A stretch of 64,000 nt of DNA, from assembly GCA_029204225.1 (NCBI GenBank), contig CM055097.1, positions 60,555,467 to 60,619,466 of the forward strand, read 5' to 3'. This DNA is from Diphasiastrum complanatum. Lineage: Eukaryota; Streptophyta; Lycopodiopsida; Lycopodiales; Lycopodiaceae. The position numbers were made by a program, and so were the translations under genes. The notes under the pieces are model-generated. The model did not search any database and was not told where the DNA came from. It saw only the letters and a list, made by a program, of their open reading frames with translations. This document shows, piece by piece, positions 43,441 to 53,379 of the stretch; position 1 is the first letter of the stretch, and each line of letters starts with the position of its first letter.

Positions 43441-45831
43441 TTTTCATTGGTTCCTCCATGTTGTGGTGGATCTTCATCAACATCTCAAGTTGGAGAGGAG
43501 GCTATGTTCATCAAGAAAACATTCAAGGGAAAAAACAAAAACAAGTGGTCTAAAGGGCAAGATCAAGGGGAGACTTCTTCAAATGGCAAACGAAAAATAG
43601 GTCAAAGCTCAAGTGCCTCTATTTTGCAATCAAAGGACACTTTGCAAGTGAGTGCTACAAGAAGAAGAGAGATCAAGGAGACAAGCAAGGTAATCTAACT
43701 CTTGATGAGAATGGATTGGATGTTCAAAATACAAATGATGATGCTTTTGTGATGTCTTCATGTATGTTTGCTAATGATGGAGATCTAGATCCATGGTGGA
43801 TTGATAGTGGAGCAAGTTCAATCATGACTTTTCACAAAGAGAACTTCACTTCTTTGTTGGCATATGGAGATGACAAGAGGGTGATCTACACAACCAATGA
43901 TGGTGAGTGTGCAATCAAAGGGATTGGCACAATTCTGATTTCTCTCTCTACAAATAGGAATGTTCATTTGGAGGATGTTTTGTTCATTACCAAGAACTTA
44001 CTTAGTGTGAGTCAATTGCTAAGTAAAGGTCTCAAAGTGGAGTTTGATGGGGATGCTTGTATGATCAAAATGAAGGATGTCTTGATTGCAAAAGGTAAAA
44101 GGCAAGAGAAATTGTTCAAACTAGATGCTTGTGTTATTGCTAACCAAGTTGGATGTGTTGCAAGAGAGAAAATATCTATTCAAGAGGTTTGGCATAAAAG
44201 GATGGGGTGCCTCAACTTCAAGTCATTGGAGGTAATGGCTAGAAAGAAAGTTGTACACACTTTGCTTTCCTAACCTCTTTTGATGAACCTACTTGTGTAG
44301 ATGAAACAAGAGACAAAGAGGAGTGGACCCAAGCAATGGATCTTGAGTATCAAGCTCTCATGAAGAATGGAACATGGAGATTGGTGGAGTTACCTAAGGA
44401 CAAGAAAGCTATTGGATGCAAATGGATCTTCAAGGTGAAGACAAACCAAGATGGATCTATCAATGAGTAAAAGACAAGGTTGGTGGCAAAAGGATATGCT
44501 CAAGAACATGGTATTGACTATGATGAAAACTTTGCACCCATGGCAAAGATGGTAAGCATTCGGGTCATCATCTCTCTTGCTACTCTTTATGGATGGGATC
44601 TATGGAAATTGAACATTGCAAATTCATTTTTGAATGGTGATATTGAGGTGGAAGTGTACGTAGAAGAACCCGAGAGCTACATTTCATCTACAAAGCCAAA
44701 TCATGTGTGTCTACTACAAAAGAGTTTGTATGGCCTTAAGCAATCACCAAGGAGTTGGTATGCTAAGCTTAACACTTTTTTACTCTCTCAAGGGTTTGTT
44801 ATGAGTGAGTATGATCATTCACTACATTATAGGTTTTTTGGAAATGATGTTACCATTTTGTTAATCTATGTGGATGATATCATCTTGAGTGGTGGAAACA
44901 ATCAAGATGTGGAGGATATCAAGAGTGCTCTTAAGAAGGAATTTGAGGTGCATGATCTTGGTCATTTATGTTACATTTCAGGAATAGAAGTGATTAGATC
45001 TTCTCAAACTACTTTCATTTGTCAAGAGAAGTATGATAATTCTATTCTAGAAAGATTTCATATGGTAGATGAAAAATCTTGTAAAACACCTATGGAGTCT
45101 CATGTAAAGCTAACTATAAGAGGTAATGAAAGATCTTTCAAAGACATTACTCTCTATAGAAAGCAATCCCTCATACAATATGCCAAAATCTCGAGTTCCC
45201 ATAATATACCTCAAAACTCGTTTTCCTAGCTTCCAATGCTCCTCACTAGGATCTTGCATAAATTGACTCAATCTACCAACACAATAGCTTAGATCTGGTC
45301 TTGTGATGGTTAAATAGATAAGTGTCCCAACTAACGTGTTTGGATTTTTAGATTCGGACTTTTCTGAAGATCAAATGGATAGAAAATCTATTAGTTCTCA
45401 TTGTATTTTAATAGGTGTTGGAGCTCTATCATGGATGTTAAAGAAACAAGCCACTATCTCATTGTCGTCTAGTGAGGCCGAGTACAAAGCACTTAACTTA
45501 TTGCACAAAGATGATGGTATGGATCCAGAGGATGATCAAGGATCTTCACTTGCTGGATTTTTCAGAGAGACCAATCATCTTTTGTGACAACCTATGAGCC
45601 CAAAATTTGGCAACCAATCCTATCTTTTATTCTAGGAGCAAGAATATATAGGTGGCATATCATTTTGTGAGGGAGCAAGTCATGGCAAAGGAGGTGGAGC
45701 TTCAACATGTTTCTTCAAGGGAATGTGTAGCTGATATCTTTACCAAATCATTGGGAAAGACTTTTTTATAAAGCATAGGACATCACTTGGAGTGTTATCA
45801 AAGTCTATGCTAAAACTAGTTGAAGAGGGAG
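43441..45831 (+). pseudogene. Ty1/copia copy 2b: 5'-truncated, integrase-deleted, part inverted
   Basis: The copy starts inside gag (about 43441). It keeps protease (WWIDSGASSIMTFHKENF, 43796), the pre-integrase segment (VWHKRMGCLNFKSLEVM) and RT (YVDDIILSGGNNQ near 44870). It ends with RNase H (FGFLDSDFSEDQMDRKS; SSSEAEYKAL; SRECVADIFTKSLGK). Compared with copy 2a it lacks about 0.95 kb, jumping near 44255 from the pre-integrase region to the region before RT, so the integrase core is gone. Stops occur at about 44271, 44468 and 45229. The segment 45163-45334 is inverted in place. A purine tract (GAAGAGGGAG) precedes the 3' LTR at 45832. Confidence 0.85.
45163..45334 (-). repeat. In-place inversion within copia copy 2b
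   Basis: Read on the minus strand this stretch encodes LVGTLIYLTITRPDLSYCVG, RLSQFMQDPSEEHWKLGKRV and LRYIMGTRDFGILYEG. This is exactly the RT-RNase H connection that should lie between ITLYRK (ending at about 45162) and VFGFLDSDF (from about 45335) on the plus strand. Both neighbours are in normal orientation. About 170 bp have therefore been flipped without loss. Confidence 0.85.
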
Positions 45832-46559
<728 letters not shown>

Positions 46560-47192
46560 GATGATACAATGTCGTCATAAAAAAAAAATAATAAATTAAT
46601 CAGATGCAATAAAGTACTAAGAACAGATTTTTCAAAACAAAACAAAGTACTTATCTTTTATTATATTATATACTTTGTACCATCAATCCATTGATTTTGC
46701 TTTTCTACCTGATTCAAATTTGGATTTGGCGCTCATATTTTCATTCTAGTTGGAAGATGACGCTTATATTTGGAGATGATGCTCATATTTTCATCCCAAT
46801 GTGAACATATTTTTATTTCAGTGCAAAGAATGCATATTCATACATTTTGTTTTTTTCCCTGATTCGAATTTGGAGATGGCGGTCATATTTTAGATCCAAT
46901 GAGAAGACTGCCCTCTTCGTAACCAATGGAGGAAATATATTTTTGAATTTAGACAAGTTAGACTGTGAACAATTTAGAGTTCTTAACTGTGACTTTGGAC
47001 ACTATGGTTAGATCATTGGGAGTTGGGGAGGCCTCGGGAGTGGTGAGGGCAAGCAAATAAACAATATTGTTTTTTTTTTTTTCTTTATCCTACATGACAT
47101 TCCTTAAAGGGTCTTTTTGATATTGAGAACTCCTCTAATATGATGCGGAAGATTATGAGGACAATATTTTTGTTTTCAATATTGATCTTCAA
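46560..47192. other. Unassigned interval
   Basis: No gene is recognised. A segment like TGATTC(A/G)AATTTGGA...TCATATTTT recurs near 46711 and 46860, an old direct duplication. Confidence 0.35.
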
Positions 47193-47640
47193 TTGGGCAA
47201 CATAAAGGCCAGTTCAGGCAATGAAGCTGTCAATGAGGCAAATCTCTCAAGGACCATGTCTTTCTTGAGATCACAAGAACTGTTGCATCACATTCAACCT
47301 GAAGACTTGTCTAAGACTTCTTGCAAAATTGAATTAATAGACAAGCATAAAATTGATCTATTTGAATGTTTGACATTCAGTATAGAGTGCACAATGATGA
47401 AACTTGTAATATACAAGCTGGAAATTGTCCTAGCTATGAGATGGGACAAACAATCAAACATCCATTATATCAAAGTTTCCAACTTGTGGTTCAAAATGTT
47501 GGAGATATCAATATTTTTGAGCATGATGATCTAATCTACGAAAGATTTTTTCGTAGAGACTTTGAGTGAAAAAGATATCATCACTCTTTGCAAGCATCTC
47601 ATTCACTCGATATTCTTGGAAATGAATGTCCATTCAGAAT
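47193..47640 (+). pseudogene. Unknown protein fragment, frameshifted
   Basis: An open frame at 47193-47364 (SSGNEAVNEANLSRTMSFLR, then LLHHIQPEDLSKTS) appears to continue one frame over (FDIQYRVHNDETCNIQAGNC, QSFQLVVQNVGDINIFEHDD) to a stop near 47569. Residue use looks protein-like in both parts, so a single one-base shift near 47365 is likely. It lies directly upstream of an LTR-element 3' end and may belong to it. No domain is recognised. Confidence 0.35.
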
Positions 47641-48480
47641 ATCAATTGTTATTGAACAACAAGGTGACCATAAAAAAATATGACAAAATCTTCAGGCCAG
47701 CACAACCAGATGAAATATGATCCTAAAATAATTGGATAGATCATTCAATTTGTTATGATGTCGAGGAAGTAGACAAAAGAGAATATTGCAGTGATACACT
47801 TTGTCCATTCCATACAGATTGGTTGCTAATAAGTAATATGGTGCTTCATCAACCTCTTCTTCGACCATCATTTTTCCTCCATGGGAACTAGGATTACAGT
47901 TTGAATAATAAAATAAATTCAATTCAATAGCTTGGATCTGTAATGGGTTAATAATTTTTGGATGACACATTCTCAATCATGACTACTTAGCTAAAGCAAT
48001 CAAGTTGATCACAAGCCTCTTCATTGTTGAGGATAAAAGTGTTTAAGTAGGGGGAATGTCATGTACTTTTATTACATCCATGCTTATACATGCAAGATAA
48101 TATCCAATGTAATCTTCATGGGCCCAAAAGGAGCTATTACCTGTAATAACAAAATTCTCTCTTTAGGCCCTCCAAAGTAATTAATAAGGATAATAGGCCA
48201 ATAAGTGCCCAATGTAGCTCAAATAATACTTGTGATGATTGCCTAGTGAATATCCAACTAGGTCCTATTGCATGCAACTAAAAGAAGACCTGTGGAGCAA
48301 AACCACCCAACCAATAGGAAAAGGCTAGTCAAAACCCTAACCACTTCACCCCCATGCCATGGTGAATGAATGCAAGAGAGGCTTAGAAGGTTGCTTCAGA
48401 ATCTACAACTAACGACTTCAAAACTCTTCAAAATCTGATTTTTGCATTCAGGAGCAAAGCTCGGGCCAATATTTACATCA
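47641..48480 (+). mobile_element. LTR retroelement 3' end with LTR
   Basis: The segment matches the complement of 63060-63990. The shared internal part (around 47640-48050) ends in the purine tract AAGTAGGGGGAA, followed at 48057 by an LTR start TGTCATGTAC. The LTR shares GGGCCCAAAAGGAGCTATTA and TCTCTCTTTAGGCCCTCCAA with the other copy and runs to roughly 48480. The internal sequence is too decayed for me to say copia or gypsy. Confidence 0.6.
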
Positions 48481-48666
48481 TGAAAGAAAAATTATGTTTG
48501 AACAAAAAAAATAAGCTTACTCAAATTTGTATTGAAAAAAAAAAAAACATAGCTAATCAAATTCACATGCAAAATCATATACATGTTCATCATTACATTT
48601 TATAAAATTAAATACATTTAAACCATTCAAAAAATATATGTAAATATATCTCATGTTGGGTGTTAC

Positions 48667-49770
48667 CTTCAGAGTCTCAGCCAGGTCAGGATCCAACTCG
48701 TCTGCTTTTAGTTTGCCAAAACCTTTACTGGTATGAGCATCCACATAGATCTCGGCAACAATTGGAGCCCTATTCTTTTCTTGTGTATGGAATTTGGCAC
48801 TCAACAATAGACAAATAAATGACATCATGAAAAAAGAGGTTTTGCATATCGGAGTATACAAATGCAAGTTTTGTTGTATACACACATACCAGTCTCATAT
48901 TGATGCCCACATATCTAGCTCGACCAACATTCAACATCTTTTGTTGTTTTGCTCTGTTGATCTTGTTTTGTTGACTCAATTTCTAAGTAAATTATTGTAC
49001 ACATATCAAGCAAATGAATAATAAATCAGTAGTAGGATAAATAAATCATGCACTAACTAGAGATGACCAAGCGTTCAAGTCAAATTTTGGTTTCAAAATA
49101 CGTAAATAAAACAAAAAAGTGGAATACAACTTGGAAAGTTTCGCTTTTTAAGTATTGACGTAGAAGCTGCCATCTCTCCTTTGCCATCCACTCAGGACAT
49201 TTTGGCGTTAATTTTTTTGCCTCTGCTTTATCAATGTCGTTCTTGAGTCTCTGTCTCAATGAACGAAAATTGGACGACAATTTGTCCTTGAAGTACTGTG
49301 ATGAAAATTGGCAATCATATTCTGCCTGTGATATGAAATAAAATTCATCAAACTATCTCTTTCATTCTTTCTCTCTCTCTCTCACACACCCTCTCTTTCA
49401 CTTGAAACTCACACACACACACACATGATCTATATAAGATTCAAATAAAAGTAGAGTAGTACCAGCAATGCTTGATGAATAGCCTCGATTTGCACCTTTG
49501 GCACATCTCTAATTGTTGGATAATGTAGATCCAACTTGGCCTTCATCAACATGAGCATCCACATCCTATTTATCATTACTTTATCATTGAAGGTGTGCTC
49601 AGGGGGATTAGGGAATTGTCTCTTTAAATCATCTATGACTCGACCCTTCTCAGTGATAAGGACAACCCTCTAGTCTCTGAACATATCCCTATCAAATGCC
49701 CCATGACAGAGCTCTCTCATATAAGCTAGGACCTCCTTCCCCTTAACATCTTCAACTATAGCCCTTGACG
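48667..49770 (-). pseudogene. Transposase_24-like (plant En/Spm-type) protein gene
   Basis: Minus-strand exons: about 49770-49463, 49325-49131, 48982-48890 and about 48790-48667, mostly with GT-AG borders. Order of recognisable segments: KGRVIDDLKRQFPNPPEHTF, then SSQYFKDKLSSNFRSLRQRL, then WMAKERWQLLRQYLKSETFQ, then SQQNKINRAKQQKMLNVGRA, then EIYVDAHTSKGFGKLKADEL. This order (a W..L..YW-like motif, then S..N..NR.K, then a variable helix and a THT/KDG-like end) is that of the plant transposase family PF03004, found in CACTA-like elements, where it probably binds DNA. A stop near 49675 and an unclear junction before the last exon suggest decay. The assignment is from pattern memory. Confidence 0.55.
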
Positions 49771-50087
49771 TATCAATGTCATGCCTGACGTTTAACTGGT
49801 ATGGTTAACTTCAGACAAAAGCTAGTTAAGCATGAGACATGAGATTTAATAACTTCTCTACATGCTCATTCCAGAAATCAGGACTAGAGCTTTAAGACTG
49901 AAAATCTTGGTGTGCTCAATGCAAAAACTGAAGTGGGAGTAGTAGAACTTTTGAAATCATTGTATGCTTATAGTGAAATATGAGGCATTACGATTTATCA
50001 ACACAACATAAAAATTACAAAAGTAAGGTATGATAGATCTATTCATGTTGATTAACTATAATTTGAAGCATTTATGGATTGTAGCTT
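49771..50087. other. Interval between two minus-strand genes
   Basis: No gene or dyad is recognised. It would contain the 3' end of the 311-codon gene and the start of the Transposase_24-like gene. Confidence 0.4.
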
Positions 50088-51023
50088 TCAACAATGGCAA
50101 TGTTCCATTTGCATATAGCTCTTCCTATGCAATGCACACCAATTATTAAGAAAAATTTGAAAGTTGTAGAGAATGCTACTGCAATAGTTAGAGAATTGAG
50201 AATCAATAACCAGATGAATATAGATTTGTGGGTTCCAATTGCCATCTTTACCATAATCTATCTCACTTTCGAGGTCATTATATGTGTAATCCACAATGTC
50301 GAAAAATTCTGATAAATTTTGTGCAAAAATTGAGAGGATTTCATCCTCTCTCAAATTCAAAACATCTTCTATATCATTCAATGAGATATAACTCTCATTA
50401 TTTATAAAATAAATGGGAATATTGAGTAGAGTTAATTGATTAATAGGAGATGCAGATGGATTAGAATCAAAGAGAATTATTGAACGAGGGAGAGTTTTCT
50501 GATAATCTGAAGCCATAGATACTTCAGCTTCAACCCCTATATTAGTATCTGCATCATCTACATCAACTGGAGTAGATGTAGATGCTTCAATCATTGGAAC
50601 AATAGAAGATTCAACAAACTCATCATTTGGAATAACATCAGATATGTAAAAGACAAAAGCCATTCCTTTTATTAGAAGACGACATATTCTTTTGTGGATA
50701 CCACAATATATATTTCTTTTGAAATGGTCATGCAGATTAGAGTACTTTCTATTGTGTTTATGCTTAGAGGATGGCTGAGAATGCACAAGGTCCTGAAAAT
50801 GAACGAAACAAAAACTATCTATATCCTGAACAGGAGTACTAATAATCTGAGAAAAGTTATCAAGAAGAGAAATGAAATCATAACGTGTCTCATAAACTAG
50901 CTTATTGATATCGAAGGGAGCAAAAAAAAGACTAGAAAAGTACTCTAATTTCTCAGGTGGAATGTCACTAGCATTCAAAAAATCCAAAAGTTTGTTATCT
51001 GAGGACATGGAGGAACTAGCCAT
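50088..51023 (-). CDS. Intact 311-codon gene of unknown function beside the dyad array
   Basis: Uninterrupted frame from ATG (51023) to TGA (50088), 311 residues, and the only undamaged coding frame in the element. Start MASSSMSSDNKLLDFLNASD; a helical N-terminal 90 residues; a His/Lys/Arg-rich patch (SSKHKHNRKYSNLHDHFKRN); a Ser/Thr/Asp-rich acidic linker; and an Ile/Asn/Asp-rich C-terminal half (LNDIEDVLNLREDEILSIF). No domain is recognised and there is no membrane segment or signal peptide. The start codon lies 9 bp from a 71-bp dyad (51033-51103), mirrored by the H3-like gene on the other side of the array, so the two are probably divergently expressed from the same region. A DNA-binding or replication role is only a guess. 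Confidence 0.6.
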   Translation of the reverse strand: MASSSMSSDNKLLDFLNASDIPPEKLEYFSSLFFAPFDINKLVYETRYDFISLLDNFSQIISTPVQDIDSFCFVHFQDLVHSQPSSKHKHNRKYSNLHDHFKRNIYCGIHKRICRLLIKGMAFVFYISDVIPNDEFVESSIVPMIEASTSTPVDVDDADTNIGVEAEVSMASDYQKTLPRSIILFDSNPSASPINQLTLLNIPIYFINNESYISLNDIEDVLNLREDEILSIFAQNLSEFFDIVDYTYNDLESEIDYGKDGNWNPQIYIHLVIDSQFSNYCSSILYNFQIFLNNWCALHRKSYMQMEHCHC

Positions 51024-51032
51024 ATTGAACCT

Positions 51033-51221
51033 GAAATCAGTTCAACGCGACTGAATGATTTCAGAGGAGGACTGTTCAATACTACGCGCGTTGAATCGAT
51101 GTCATTTTTATGAGAATGAAATCGTTCAAAAACATAAGTCAGAAGAGGCTGATATCGATTTAGCACACTTGAGTGAATTTGACCATGAACAATATGTGAA
51201 GGTGCGCGTCGATTCAATATC
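51033..51221. promoter_or_regulatory. Two 71-bp dyad units before the 311-codon gene
   Basis: Unit 3, 51033-51103: GAAATCAGTTCAACGCGA, spacer 35, GCGCGTTGAATCGATGTC. Unit 4, 51151-51221: GATATCGATTTAGCACAC, spacer 35, GCGCGTCGATTCAATATC. Unit 3 ends 9 bp from the ATG of the minus-strand gene at 51023. Equivalent bases of the two boxes in a unit are 53 bp apart, about five helical turns, so two bound protein molecules would sit on the same face. Confidence 0.8.
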
Positions 51222-51754
51222 GCGAGAAAGAAGTATAGCAAAATAGCGAGTGAGTTCAGAATAAAAGATCACGAAATCAAAATAAAGAAAGTGGTGCCCA
51301 TATATATAGCCTATTTGTGTTGATCACAACCATACATTTGTCAAATAATGAATTGATCACCGAGGAATATATTTATCTACCAATCAAAGAGAGACAAATT
51401 TGTACCTCCACCAGAATAGATTAAATAGTCTATCACTAGATTCTACTAAATATCATTTGCCCTGACCCTAAAATTTGTACCTACGCTGGAATACATTAAA
51501 TAGTCTATTAGTAGCCTCTCCGAATCTTCATTAAACAAATATTAAATGGAGGTCATTGAAAATCGTGTCTCTTGTCCTATTTAAACACCGTAAGGCGAAA
51601 TTTTTTTCTTTTTAGATAGTTGTTCATTCAAAACATTTTCATAAGGCAGAGCATTTTGTAAAAGCAGATGGCAATTCTACGCAAGAAGACAAATGCTTCA
51701 CAAGAACAGATCAAATAGGCACATGTTGATGAGATACTTCGGTAATGCGAATGG
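51222..51754. other. Divergent intergenic region, left part
   Basis: No gene. An imperfect direct repeat with TTTGTACCT(C/A)C and ATTAAATAGTCTAT occurs near 51398 and 51474. No dyad unit is present in this part. Confidence 0.5.
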
Positions 51755-51972
51755 GATATCAGATCAGCGCACCCGTCCCAAATAGGAGTGTTTTCAACTT
51801 GGACTATGCGCGTTGATATGCTATTGGAATGCATTATGCATCAGCTTAATTCAGAAATTCCCTCATATATTTAAAGCTAAAAAAAATTTCAGTTAACTCA
51901 GATATCAGATTAGCATGCCTTTGGAAGAGACAGTGATTTTTTCACTCAAACTATGCGCGTCGAATCATTATT
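51755..51972. promoter_or_regulatory. Two dyad units in the middle of the intergenic region
   Basis: Unit 5, 51755-51825: GATATCAGATCAGCGCAC, spacer 35, GCGCGTTGATATGCTATT. Unit 6, 51901-51972: GATATCAGATTAGCATGC, spacer 36, GCGCGTCGAATCATTATT; this unit is one base longer than the others. Each inverted box is preceded by CTATGC or TATGC. Confidence 0.8.
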
Positions 51973-52030
51973 GCAAAAAAAAAAGATTTTGGAAATTTTT
52001 TGAAATTATTGGACTATAGTATGCTTGATC

Positions 52031-52095
52031 AAAGCTTGATTCGATAGACTCTTCATTCTGTCCAAAGCTAACAAGAATCTATCGAATCAAGCTTT
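52031..52095. repeat. Perfect 18-bp inverted repeat between dyads
   Basis: AAAGCTTGATTCGATAGA (52031-52048) is the exact complement of 52078-52095, with a 29-bp loop. Its core TTGATTCGATA resembles the dyad boxes but in the opposite (outward) order and without the GCGC end, so it may be a variant site or an independent hairpin. Confidence 0.8.
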
Positions 52096-52114
52096 TATCA
52101 TTCATTTATTTTTC

Positions 52115-52185
52115 AATATCGGTTCAACGTGTGAAAAAAGCCTTTATGGTGTACCGAAGTAGTATATGCGCGTCGATTCGCTATT
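52115..52185. promoter_or_regulatory. 71-bp dyad unit 7
   Basis: AATATCGGTTCAACGTGT, spacer 35, GCGCGTCGATTCGCTATT; exactly 71 bp. Confidence 0.8.
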
Positions 52186-52580
52186 GGATGCAATAATGAC
52201 AGTTGGAGTTTTCAAAATTTTCAAGGATTGAATATCAAAAAAAGTAGTTGGAATTCTTTTTAATTATAATGACTGAATTTATAACATTATCTTGTCAATT
52301 TCAGATATTAATTGTAGATGTGACCATACATTTGTCGAATTAATTGAAGATGTGACGATACTTATGTATAAATTAAATGTGGTTGTCATTAGCCATATCA
52401 ACTAATTATTTTGATGACCGATGGATTAGATTGATAAGCCTCTGAATATCTCAATGTAATCATTATCGTAATCATAGCCATACCAATACGTAAGCAATCA
52501 TTTCGGATTTGCACTATATATACAGATGATCGAGGCTTAAAAAAATTTCGTTAACTTCTTATCGTTCTCTACTTCCATGT

Positions 52581-52746
52581 GGTATCGATTTAGCGTGCCT
52601 GAAGCTAAGTACCTACATTCCGCTTTTACTCACATGCGCCCATCTGCACTCAACTATCGATTTGGTTCAAGATCAGATATCGATTCGACGCGCCCGACCG
52701 AAATTCTGATCTTGAGTTCTCCCTGTTCGCGCGCTGATCCGATATT
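52581..52746. promoter_or_regulatory. Half dyad and full 71-bp dyad before the H3-like gene
   Basis: A left box GGTATCGATTTAGCGTGC lies at 52581-52598, but its partner at the expected place (about 52634) has decayed to little more than ATGCGC. Unit 9, 52676-52746: GATATCGATTCGACGCGC, spacer 35, GCGCGCTGATCCGATATT. Unit 9 ends 8 bp before the H3-like start codon at 52755, mirroring the 9-bp gap at the other side of the array. Confidence 0.8.
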
Positions 52747-52754
52747 GGATAGCA

Positions 52755-53294
52755 ATGGCACGGACAAAGCAAACAACATGAATCCACCCTGGTGGAATTC
52801 CAATCTCAGGTGGTGGTCTGAGAAATCCACCACCACCACCTCTTCCACCACCACCTCCTCCTAGGCCTAGGGGCAGTCCAAGAGACCCTGCTTGGCTGAA
52901 GGATATTTGGAAGCTACAGAAGATGAATAATCTTCTGATTCCAAAAGCTCATATACAGAGATCCATCAGACAAGTTACAAGAAGTCTAACTGTAGTTGTG
53001 AGATGGACTGTAACGGCAGTTGAGGCATTGAACACCACATATGAGGATTTTCAAGTAAAAAAAATTTCAGATACTATTGTTGCAGTTGTCCATGCCAAGA
53101 GGGTGACCATCATGCCCAAGGATGTCAACATAGTGTTCAGGCTAAGGGACACATATGACAAGTTTGCAGAGTACTTCAGACCAGCTCCTTCATTTCCTCC
53201 AAAACAAGATTCAGAGAAAAGAAAGCGAAGGCAATCTCAACCTTCCCGAGTTTTTCAGTGTTACTTCTTTCACCCCCTGCACTTGCCTTTGTAA
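52755..53294 (+). pseudogene. Divergent histone H3-like gene carried by the element
   Basis: One frame runs from ATG 52755 to a stop at 53294, broken only by TGA at codon 9. It begins MARTKQTT like histone H3. The TGA stands where H3 has Arg8 and is followed by IHPGG against KSTGG, so Lys4, Gly12 and Gly13 are kept and Lys9 and Lys14 are lost. The rest of the tail is proline-rich (NPPPPPLPPPPPPRPRG) and of normal length. The fold follows: LKDIWKLQKMNNLLIPKAHI, AVEALNTTYEDF and HAKRVTIMPKDV at residue 113, one residue off the H3 position. About 40 extra residues follow the fold, some basic. Canonical H3 packages DNA in nucleosomes; here a modified nucleosome or element-specific chromatin is an inference. 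Centromeric H3 is an alternative, but the conserved ARTKQT and HAKRVTIMPKD argue against it. Confidence 0.75.
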
Positions 53295-53379
53295 ATACTC
53301 CTCAGTATGTATAGTATGGCCAATTGTTAAACACTTATCTTCAAGCTTTAGGTCCTCTCTACAGTTTTAGGATGCCAAA

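Noticed and set aside
51033-52746. Regularly spaced repeats considered as a CRISPR array
   Set aside because: Boxes are inverted pairs with diverged sequence and irregular distances between units, in eukaryotic DNA with introns; no cas genes are present.
52577-52864. Forward frame of 95 codons overlapping the H3-like start in another frame
   Set aside because: It is a shadow through the dyad and the proline-codon run and has no recognisable domain.
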